13,486 nt of DNA from Gemmatimonadota bacterium. Lineage in GTDB: Bacteria; Gemmatimonadota; Gemmatimonadetes; Gemmatimonadales; GWC2-71-9. Positions 8,501 to 13,486 of this stretch are shown one piece after another. The notes beneath the pieces were generated by a model that was not told the origin of the DNA, searched no databases, and worked only from the letters and a program-made list of their open reading frames with translations. The stretch's first letter is position 1. The number at the start of each line of letters is the position of its first letter. The DNA is taken from positions 1 through 13,486 of the forward strand of contig JACPAP010000263.1 in NCBI GenBank assembly GCA_016180765.1. Reading direction: 5' to 3'. The position numbers and the translations under genes were made by a program.

Positions 8501-8808
8501 AGGTGCCCCACCGACTGCGCCGTCTGGGCGTCGAACACCGGATCCCAGTTGAGGCCCGCGTCGGTCGTCTTCCAGACGCCTCCAGACGCCGCGCCCACGT
8601 AGTAGGTGTTGGGATCGCCGGGGATGCCGTAGACCGACGTGATCCGGTTGCCCACCGGCCCGATGTGGCGGTAGCGCAGCTGGCCGTACCGGGATGGATC
8701 CAGCTGGGGTTGCGGCGGTTGCGCGGGTTGCTGCTGGCGGCGCTGCGCCTCTGCGGTGAGAGGAAGGGCCAGAACGACAGCGAGGGTGACCGTGGTGACC
8801 GTACGCAT
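5530..8808 (-). CDS. Exported sortilin/BNR (Asp-box) beta-propeller protein
   Basis: Starting at the ATG at 8808, the product has 1092 residues. The first 22 (MRTVTTVTLAVVLALPLTAEAQ) form a signal peptide, likely cut at AEA|Q, followed by a Gln/Pro-rich linker. At least nine Asp-box-type repeats are visible, for example KTTDAGLNW (80-88), QSLDGGKTW (134-142), RTSDGGRSW (185-193), KSTDGGTTW (243-251), TSMDGGERW (303-311), ATTDGGKSW (553-561), LTRDGGQHW (619-627), KTTDYGRTW (674-682) and SFNDGELW (721-728). STYGRGFWILDDL (755-767) closes the propeller region. The C-terminal part holds a beta-sandwich-like segment (about 825-925) and a helical, heptad-like region (930-1075). Relatives are often annotated as glycosyl hydrolases or VPS10-domain proteins and are abundant in Gemmatimonadota and Acidobacteriota. 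No catalytic residues can be assigned, so the role in the envelope or in protein turnover is unknown. An in-frame extension to 8955 exists but would bury the signal peptide. A Gly run sits at 443-453. Confidence 0.88.
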   Translation of the reverse strand: MRTVTTVTLAVVLALPLTAEAQRRQQQPAQPPQPQLDPSRYGQLRYRHIGPVGNRITSVYGIPGDPNTYYVGAASGGVWKTTDAGLNWDPVFDAQTAQSVGHLALAPSNPNIVWVGTGEAHTRSHISLGNGIYQSLDGGKTWTHMGLETTGRIARVVIHPQNPDIVFACSQGHSYGPQPERGVYRTSDGGRSWSPVLHVDPNTGCSDLAMDPTNPNILIAGFWQIEIRTWGRESGGPGSGIFKSTDGGTTWRRLRGNGLPARDHGKVALAITRSNPNHVYALIETGDGVPWHGRPTDSGELWTSMDGGERWTLTSHDRQLAGRTQYYSRVVVQPDDENEAYFLSAAFTRSLDGGVTTVAGGFASSPGGDNHDLWIDPLNPDRMIVGNDGGVSISTTRGRSWYRLQLPVAQMYHATVDTRIPYFVYGNRQDGPSYRVPSNSRTGGFGGGGGGGGSTIPRSEWFSVAGGESGWATPDPEDPDIVWSSASGSGSLGGIVTRMDLRTRQAHHVEIWPVSTGGWPPAELKYRFVWDAPLTISPHDHNQVYVGSQYVHATTDGGKSWREISPDLTLNDKSKQQISGGLTPDNIGVEYFNVVYAIAESRLKPGLIWAGTNDGLVHLTRDGGQHWTNVTANIPSLPPFGTVWSIQPSRYDTGTAYIAVDFHQVNGRDPHLYKTTDYGRTWRMIVNGIPRSPLSYTHAILEDPVRRGLLYAGTENALYVSFNDGELWQPLQTNLPHAPVYRLVIQEHFNDLVVSTYGRGFWILDDLSALQQLTPEVAAADAHLFRPRAAYRFRNIPGQASTSNDPTVGENPPYGAAINYWLKLVPAGEVTVSIQQSDGRTVRTLRGTKNVGVNRIYWDLRNEPTKESRMRVKPLYADWVEVPSEGRAAPGLGRFSVLMPPGWYTVKLSVGGREYTQPLEVRKDPNSGGSPEEIQTQIARLFDLQADMNAAVDLYNQVELIRAQVQQLNRTLAADGDNADVRAAADSLEQKLIGFEENLHQLRLTGRGQDGVRWPIKLAGRVAYLANGMASSDFAPTTQQVQVHELFKGEIRTLQGQLGQLIGRDLAQFNERLRQRNIPNIVAGPVQARMVP
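7450..7482 (-). repeat. Glycine-codon run inside the BNR protein gene
   Basis: This stretch encodes GGFGGGGGGGG (residues 443-453) in a loop between two propeller sections. Repetitive GGN codons are prone to slippage, so length may vary between strains, but changes of whole codons would keep the frame. It reads as a flexible linker. Confidence 0.6.
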
Positions 8809-8817
8809 AGTCCCGAG

Positions 8818-8822
8818 CTCCT
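8818..8822 (-). promoter_or_regulatory. Ribosome binding site that fixes the start of the BNR protein
   Basis: On the minus strand AGGAG lies 9 nt before the ATG at 8808. Together with the signal peptide that starts there, it selects this codon over the upstream in-frame ATG at 8955. Confidence 0.75.
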
Positions 8823-9086
8823 GTGTGGCCAACCGATCGGCGGTGTGGCGGTTCATCGCTGGGGTCCTAAGTTGCAGCGCGGCGCAGAAGCCCGCTACTG
8901 CGGCCTCCACACTTCGGCACCGGCGCGTCATGCCGTCGTCCTTGCGGGATCGCAACCGGACGCCCTATGTTCACGCCGCCCCGCGGAGCCTGTCCGGCCC
9001 TCCGGAACGTATCGCTTCGCATGCTCGCTGGCGCGGCGTGGTATCTGTTGCGGACCAAGCGTTCTTGATCTATCCCCTGCCGAGTC

Positions 9087-9091
9087 AGGAG
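9087..9091 (+). promoter_or_regulatory. Ribosome binding site of the VTT-phosphodiesterase gene
   Basis: AGGAG lies 7 nt before the ATG at 9099, the clearest ribosome site in the window. It supports this start and suggests efficient translation of the first gene of the downstream operon. Confidence 0.8.
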
Positions 9092-9098
9092 TTGAAGC

Positions 9099-11366
9099 AT
9101 GCCGCCAGGTAGCCGAACTTCTGACGCCGGCAGTCGCGGGTTGCGCCGGATGCTGCAGGTCGTCACGACACCGCGGGGGGACCACCGGTGGGATCTCCTG
9201 ATCCGCGCCACCGGGATGGTGGCGCTCACGGGCATCCCTTTGGTGCTGCTCTTTCCGCACTCGGTGCCGCTGGTGTGGTTCGCGGTCCTCTCGCTGCCAG
9301 CGAACAGCCCCCTCAGTCCCGTCATCCCGGCACTGTTCGAGCCGCTGATCATGGAAGCCGCCAAGTGGGAACGGCCCATCTGGGTGGCGACCGTCGCGCT
9401 CGCGGGGTACATGTATATGGAGTACCTGAACTGGCACGCGTACGCGTGGCTGCTGAGCCGGAAGAGGCTCGAGTCGCTGCGCGGACGGCATTGGGTCCGA
9501 GCCAGCGTCGGGTACTTCGACCGGGCCCCTTTCCTCACGATCATCGTATTCGCGTTCACCCCGATGCCGTTCTGGACCGCACGCTGCCTGGCCATCCTGG
9601 GCCGGTACCCTCTTTCCCGTTTCCTGAGCGCAACGGCGCTGGGGCGGTTTCCGCGGTTCCTGTTCTACGCCTGGTTCGGCGCGCTCCTTCAGATCCCGGT
9701 CGTCATCCTCCTGGCCGTGGTGGTGGGAAGCGCGGCGGTCGCGATCGCCCTTCGGCTCGCCCGCGGCCAGCGGCTCCAGGACGAGGCCGCCGCGGCGGGG
9801 GAGGCGAGGTCGGGAGCACTCCGCGGAGATCGCCCGGCGCGGGTGGCCGCGGCCTCGGACCAAGGGGTCACGTTGATCATCTTGGACGGGGCGCGACCGG
9901 ACGTCTTTCAACACCTCGCCGCTGCCGGCGACCTGCCCAACACCAGCCGCTGGGTACTGGAGCCGGGTGGGGTAGCGCCCGCGACCACGGTGCTCCCATC
10001 CACCACCGGCGTCGCCTACCTACCGTTCCTGACCGGCTGTTATCCCGGAACCTGCAACGTTCCCGGCATTCGGTGGCTCGATCCGGCGCAATACGGTGGC
10101 GCCTGGTGGACGGACCGCGAGCATGTACGGAGCTACTGCGGGTACCAAGGCAAGCGGTTGAACACCGACGTGCCAGACACCGTGCTGAGCCTGTTCGACA
10201 TCGAACCGGACAGCGTGGGCCTGTGTACTCCCTTTTGGCGGCGGCTTACCCCTGGCGGGACCCGAATGAGCCTGGTTCGCGCCGGCCTGGGCTGGCAGGC
10301 TCATTACACGGGATGGTATCTGGTGTTGGACCAAGCGGTCGGCCGCCAGCTCGCGCGGATCGCGCGGGGGCGTCATCGCCTGGTGTTTGCCGTGTTTCCG
10401 GGGGTTGACGGACTCACCCATTTCTTCGACCCCTGGCACCCGCGCGTACTGGAGGTCTATCGCCACTTCGACCGCGCGCTCGGACGTTACGCCGCACGGG
10501 GTGGATTCGAGGGGGATCGGTTGGTTGCGATCGTGAGCGATCACGGTATGGCCCGCGTCGACCGGCATACCGACGTCGCGCTAGCCCTGGAGCGGCGCGG
10601 CCTCCCGGCCCTCCGGCACCCGATTCTGTGGCGGCGGGATCCCGATGTGGCCGTCATGGTGTCGGGCAACGCGTCGGCTCAGCTCTATCTCCGGCCCGGC
10701 GTCAAGCGGTCTCAGAGGTGGTCGGTCCCGGCCATCGAGTCCGGCGAGGTCGCCGGCATTCCCCGGGACCTGGTATCGTACCTCGCCGCGCTCGACGGTA
10801 TCGCGTTCGTCGCTGGGACGGATGGGAGGGACATCGTGGTTCACTCCAGCGCGGGTCGAGCCCGCCTCTCGCCCGACGGTGATGGCCGTATCTCGTACCA
10901 TCCCGAAACCGCGGACGTCCTGAAGTTGGGCGACCTGCGGGCCACGCGCGCCAGCGGGGAGTGGTTGACGGCCAGCCTCGACGGCCCCTTCCCGGACGCC
11001 CCGACCCAGTTGCTTCAACTATTCCGATCCCCACGTGCCGGAGACCTCATCGTGGCTGCGGCGTTGCACACCGATTTGCGATCGGCGTGGGAGATTCCGC
11101 CACATCGGTCGGGGCATGGGAGTCTGGTGCACGATCACATGAGGTGCCTGGTCGCTCTCAATCGTCCCGTTCGGGGTCCGCTGCGGACGGTGGACCTGTT
11201 CGCGCTGGCGCTGAGCCACCTGGGCCACGCGATTCCCCCCGGGATTGACGCTGCGTACGCGGGAGACGGCGCCCGAACCAGGCGACCGCTTGACCGCCCT
11301 GACCGTCTGCGGGGCCCCGGTTCCGTGGCTCCCAGTCTCCACGCCCCCGATGGAGCGGCCGACTAG
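9099..11366 (+). CDS. VTT-like membrane domain fused to an alkaline-phosphatase-superfamily phosphodiesterase
   Basis: The 755-residue product has two parts. Residues 35-220 carry several hydrophobic helices (about 35-66, 94-118, 143-168, 186-220). The segment FLTIIVFAFTPMPFWTARCLAI then LGRFPRFLFYAWFG resembles the core of VTT/DedA-type (SNARE-associated) membrane proteins, some of which move or scramble lipids. Residues 255-715 form a phosphodiesterase/nucleotide-pyrophosphatase-like domain. It shows the metal-binding ILDGARPD (Asp263), the nucleophile region LPSTTGVAYLPFLTG (299-313, with Ser301, Thr302 or Thr303 the candidate nucleophile), GVDGLTHF (Asp437, His441), VSDHGM (Asp481, His482) and SGHGS (His673). 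The metal ligands of the superfamily appear complete, so a two-metal phosphoester hydrolase is likely; the substrate is unknown. Which face of the membrane carries the catalytic domain cannot be decided here. The last about 40 residues are Arg/Pro-rich and poorly structured, and the final 17 bp overlap the next gene. The VTT assignment is less sure than the hydrolase. Confidence 0.85.
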   Translation: MPPGSRTSDAGSRGLRRMLQVVTTPRGDHRWDLLIRATGMVALTGIPLVLLFPHSVPLVWFAVLSLPANSPLSPVIPALFEPLIMEAAKWERPIWVATVALAGYMYMEYLNWHAYAWLLSRKRLESLRGRHWVRASVGYFDRAPFLTIIVFAFTPMPFWTARCLAILGRYPLSRFLSATALGRFPRFLFYAWFGALLQIPVVILLAVVVGSAAVAIALRLARGQRLQDEAAAAGEARSGALRGDRPARVAAASDQGVTLIILDGARPDVFQHLAAAGDLPNTSRWVLEPGGVAPATTVLPSTTGVAYLPFLTGCYPGTCNVPGIRWLDPAQYGGAWWTDREHVRSYCGYQGKRLNTDVPDTVLSLFDIEPDSVGLCTPFWRRLTPGGTRMSLVRAGLGWQAHYTGWYLVLDQAVGRQLARIARGRHRLVFAVFPGVDGLTHFFDPWHPRVLEVYRHFDRALGRYAARGGFEGDRLVAIVSDHGMARVDRHTDVALALERRGLPALRHPILWRRDPDVAVMVSGNASAQLYLRPGVKRSQRWSVPAIESGEVAGIPRDLVSYLAALDGIAFVAGTDGRDIVVHSSAGRARLSPDGDGRISYHPETADVLKLGDLRATRASGEWLTASLDGPFPDAPTQLLQLFRSPRAGDLIVAAALHTDLRSAWEIPPHRSGHGSLVHDHMRCLVALNRPVRGPLRTVDLFALALSHLGHAIPPGIDAAYAGDGARTRRPLDRPDRLRGPGSVAPSLHAPDGAAD

Positions 11367-12630
11367 ACACGTTCCGGTCGTTTCGGAGGCTGACATCGTT
11401 CGGGCGGTAGAAGCGGCACGCGCGAACCAGGGCCGGGTCCGGGCCCTCGGGGCCCGCGGCTCCAAGAACGGCAGCCATCGAACCTCCGGCGTCGCACTTC
11501 ACCTCGAACGGTACTGCCGGCTGCTGTCCGTAGAGGAAAACCTGGTCACGGTCCAAGCCGGCATGACCTGCGGCGATCTGAACGCGGCCCTGGAGCGCCG
11601 GGGCTTAGCCCTCCCGACCATGGGCGAGTGGAAACAGGCCACCGTCGCGGGAGCGCTGCTCACCGGCACGCACGGGGGGTCAAGCCGACACGGCATCTTG
11701 TCGACTTCCCTGCGCCGCCTGCGTCTCGTGGCTGGCGACGGCCAGGCGCGCGAGTTGGAAAAAGGCGACCCCTGGTTCCCCCATGTCGGCGTCTCCTTGG
11801 GCGCCCTGGGAGTGGTCTCTACAGTCACCTTCGAATGCGTCGAGCAGTTTCGCTTGGCGCTCGAGACCAAAGTGGTCTCCTTCGAACGGTATCTGTCGGA
11901 GTACGAGCGGCAGAACCGGGAAAATGAGTTCTACAGCGCCATCTGGCTCCCGGCCGCGGACTCCGTGATCACCTATTCGGCAAACCGGACTGCGGCCGCC
12001 GGGGGATCCGCGCGGCGCGGTGAACGCTTCAGCTTCATGACGTTGCTGCTTACCGCGCTGGCGCGGTATTGGAACATCAAGCGTCTGGTCAGCGATGGCC
12101 GCTTCCGACGGCTTGCCATAGGCGCCAGTGGGGATATCCTGACGCCGCTGGCCATCGCACCAGGCCTGGCGAACGCAGTGTGGCAGGTCGCGAGGACGGT
12201 GAGGGCGACGGAATTCGCGGTACCGGCTGAGCGAGCCACGGGGACGGTGATGGAGCTCGATGCGCTGCTTCGGCGGCATCCCCGCAGCCTCGCCAATGCC
12301 ATCGGCTTACGGGCCACGGCGCCGGACGATTTCTCTCTGAGCCCGTGCCACCAGCGGGAGTGTTTCTGGCTGGACATGTTCTTCTATGACCGCCCTCCCT
12401 TCGTGGGGCCGCTGCGCGAGCTGTTCGAGAGGCTGGGCGCGCGCTGCCATTGGGGGAAGCACCTGGCACTCTCGGCCGCCCATCTGCGGCGCCAATACCC
12501 GAGGTGGGATGGGTTCGTGGAGGCATGCGCGCAACTCGACCCGGGGGGCGTGTTTGCCAACGACTTCACCGAACGGTGCGGGCTGGTGTCGCGGCCGGCA
12601 GGGCGCGGGCCGGTCCTCCAGCATCGCTAG
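11350..12630 (+). CDS. FAD-linked oxidase of the aldonolactone/xylitol oxidase type
   Basis: Starting at the ATG at 11350, the product has 426 residues. An N-terminal FAD-binding domain shows TVQAGMTCGDLNAAL (67-81) and the phosphate-binding GTHGGSSRHG (106-115), then SLGALGVV (149-156). The C-terminal domain has EFAVPAERA (288-296), HWGKHLALS (367-375) and LDPGGVFANDF (396-406), typical of D-arabinono-1,4-lactone oxidase and alditol oxidase relatives. These flavoenzymes oxidise a sugar-type hydroxyl and pass electrons to oxygen or another acceptor. In those relatives an N-terminal G(S/T)xHS motif carries the histidine that binds FAD covalently; here the position reads GARGSKNG (34-41), so that His is absent and FAD is probably held non-covalently. 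An in-frame TTG at 11245 would add 35 residues of poor composition, and I reject it. The ATG lacks a good ribosome site but overlaps the preceding gene by 17 bp, which suggests translational coupling. Confidence 0.88.
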   Translation: MERPTRHVPVVSEADIVRAVEAARANQGRVRALGARGSKNGSHRTSGVALHLERYCRLLSVEENLVTVQAGMTCGDLNAALERRGLALPTMGEWKQATVAGALLTGTHGGSSRHGILSTSLRRLRLVAGDGQARELEKGDPWFPHVGVSLGALGVVSTVTFECVEQFRLALETKVVSFERYLSEYERQNRENEFYSAIWLPAADSVITYSANRTAAAGGSARRGERFSFMTLLLTALARYWNIKRLVSDGRFRRLAIGASGDILTPLAIAPGLANAVWQVARTVRATEFAVPAERATGTVMELDALLRRHPRSLANAIGLRATAPDDFSLSPCHQRECFWLDMFFYDRPPFVGPLRELFERLGARCHWGKHLALSAAHLRRQYPRWDGFVEACAQLDPGGVFANDFTERCGLVSRPAGRGPVLQHR

Positions 12631-12648
12631 ATCGGCCGGCGCGAGCGT

Positions 12649-13486
12649 ATGCGGGCGGCGGTGACGGGCGCGAGTGGTTTCATCGGCGCGGCCTTACTGC
12701 GGCATCTGGCGCCCCGCTGGTCGCTGGCGGCTCTCTACCGGCGCCGGGATCCGGGGAGCGAGTTCTGGGAGCGCGAGGGATGCCGAGTCGTCTACGGCGA
12801 CCTGGATGACCAGAAGGCGCTGGCCGCGCTGGTCCGGGACGCCGACGTAGTATCCCATTGTGCGGCGCGGATGGCCCAGGACGATCTGGCGGCGAGCCAG
12901 CGGGTGAACGTCGCCGGCACCGAGCGCTTGGCACGCGCGGCGCTCGCCAATGGCGTGGCGCGATTCATCTACGTCAGCTCCATCTCGGTGTACGCCGCCA
13001 CCCGGCGCGCGGGTCCCACCATTACCGAGGACCTGGAGCCGGCCAACCTCGGGCGGTTGAACGCCTACAGTTTCACCAAGTACCAGGGCGAGCTGCGGGT
13101 CCGCGGCCTCGCGGCGCGGGATGGGCTGGGGTATACGATCGTCCGGCCGACGAACGTGTACGGCCCGCGGTCGGGACCGTGGTTCCTGCAGTTGGAACGG
13201 CTGCTCCGCCGCGTGCCGGTGGCCATTGGCGACGTGCCCATCGACGTGGTCTACCTAGATGATCTGCTGGTGGCGCTCCAGGAGGCCGCCCTATCCTCGG
13301 CGGCGGTCAACCAGACGTTCCATATCGGCCACCAGGTAGTCCGTCTCCGCGACTTTATTGCGCTGGTCGGCGAGGTCGTGGGCCGAAGGGCTCGCCGCCT
13401 GCCGGCCGCCGCGGACTACCTGCTGCGGGCGGCCATCGAGCACGGCTATCGTCTCGCCACGGGCAAGTGCATGTCCATGTCGCTCA
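12649..13486 (+). CDS. NAD(P)-dependent epimerase/dehydratase, extended SDR family (3' end missing)
   Basis: The frame opens at the ATG at 12649, 18 bp after the oxidase gene, and runs off the window after about 279 residues. The dinucleotide-binding loop TGASGFIG lies at 6-13, the strand-4 motif HCAA at 70-73, YVSSISVY (108-115) carries the catalytic Ser region, and YSFTK (140-144) gives the Tyr140/Lys144 pair. RPTNVYGP (166-173) and VVYLDDL (200-206) are typical of extended SDRs acting on sugar nucleotides, sterols or similar hydroxyl compounds. Extended members usually have 310-350 residues, so roughly 40-70 are missing. The ribosome site is weak (GCGAG). Its place directly behind the flavin oxidase suggests that the two act on one pathway, perhaps as an oxidation/reduction pair. 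The family is sure; the substrate cannot be told. Confidence 0.9.
   Translation, partial: MRAAVTGASGFIGAALLRHLAPRWSLAALYRRRDPGSEFWEREGCRVVYGDLDDQKALAALVRDADVVSHCAARMAQDDLAASQRVNVAGTERLARAALANGVARFIYVSSISVYAATRRAGPTITEDLEPANLGRLNAYSFTKYQGELRVRGLAARDGLGYTIVRPTNVYGPRSGPWFLQLERLLRRVPVAIGDVPIDVVYLDDLLVALQEAALSSAAVNQTFHIGHQVVRLRDFIALVGEVVGRRARRLPAAADYLLRAAIEHGYRLATGKCMSMSL

Larger units (their letters stand above)
8809..9098. other. Divergent intergenic region
   Basis: These 290 bp separate the exported propeller gene (minus) from the phosphodiesterase operon (plus). Frames open across it are continuations of antisense or out-of-frame reading, and none has a convincing start and ribosome site. The best plus-strand promoter guess is TTGCGG (9048-9053), a 17-nt spacer and TATCCC (9071-9076), each matching only half the consensus. 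It would leave a very short leader before the ATG at 9099. No promoter for the minus gene stands out. Confidence 0.35.

Noticed and set aside
8568..8590. A tandem 10-bp repeat (TCCAGACGCC) in the BNR gene
   Set aside because: It encodes the ordinary ASGGVWKTTD propeller motif in frame; the repetition follows from the codons.
8809..8955. A 49-residue N-terminal extension of the BNR protein
   Set aside because: It would place a good signal peptide inside the protein. The ATG at 8808 has its own AGGAG at the right distance.
6565..9201. An 878-codon open frame on the plus strand
   Set aside because: It is antisense to the exported BNR protein, whose signal peptide and repeats are unmistakable. 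The product is rich in Arg, Val, His and Gly with no recognisable domain, as expected for an antisense frame in GC-rich DNA.
11245..11349. An upstream TTG start for the flavin oxidase
   Set aside because: It would overlap the preceding gene by more than 120 bp and add residues with no family similarity. The ATG at 11350 is preferred.
13191..13200. A GTTGGAACGG match to part of the inverted-repeat arm
   Set aside because: It is ten bases inside a conserved SDR coding stretch (QLER), with no extension of the match and no partner arm; chance is sufficient.

Overview
The window is GC-rich throughout, with tightly packed genes and strong G/C bias at third codon positions on both strands. There are no RNA genes, phage genes, transposases or CRISPR arrays. 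The mix suggests a soil- or sediment-type bacterium of the Gemmatimonadota or a neighbouring phylum (Acidobacteriota is the main alternative). The pointers are a secreted sortilin/BNR-repeat 'glycosidase-like' protein, a bacterial cyclic-2,3-diphosphoglycerate-synthetase-like GTPase, and a membrane spermidine-synthase-like protein paired with an exported isoaspartyl methyltransferase. The phylum is inferred from gene content, not from a marker gene.

Layout. (1) 1-811, minus: a P-loop GTPase of the cyclic 2,3-diphosphoglycerate synthetase family, cut by the window edge just after its NKVD motif. (2) 972-4071, plus, divergent from it: an isoaspartyl methyltransferase with an added N-terminal signal-like segment, then 10 bp later a 790-residue multi-pass membrane protein with a degenerate spermidine-synthase-like core. 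(3) 4043-4115: a perfect 18-bp inverted repeat with a nested stem. It supplies the last nine codons and the stop of the membrane protein, and touches the stop codon of the converging gene. (4) 4115-5413, minus: a membrane diguanylate cyclase with a C-terminal receiver domain, an unusual order. Its upstream region carries two sets of short symmetric repeats. (5) 5530-8808, minus: a large exported beta-propeller (Asp-box/VPS10-like) protein. (6) 9099 to the right edge, plus: a compact run of three genes. They are a VTT-like membrane domain fused to an alkaline-phosphatase-superfamily phosphodiesterase, an FAD-linked oxidase of the aldonolactone-oxidase type (17-bp overlap), and an extended-SDR NAD-dependent epimerase/dehydratase (18-bp gap, cut by the window edge).

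How the genes may work together. The last three form a plausible operon. A flavin oxidase next to an NAD(P)-dependent sugar-nucleotide-type SDR, led by a membrane-tethered phosphodiesterase, suggests processing of a lipid- or nucleotide-linked sugar or a similar envelope intermediate; the substrate cannot be read from sequence. The methyltransferase/membrane-protein pair is also probably co-transcribed and may act at or outside the membrane. The most unusual points are the palindromic element ending two convergent genes, the VTT-phosphodiesterase fusion, the flavin oxidase lacking the usual flavin-linking histidine, and the GGDEF-then-receiver architecture.
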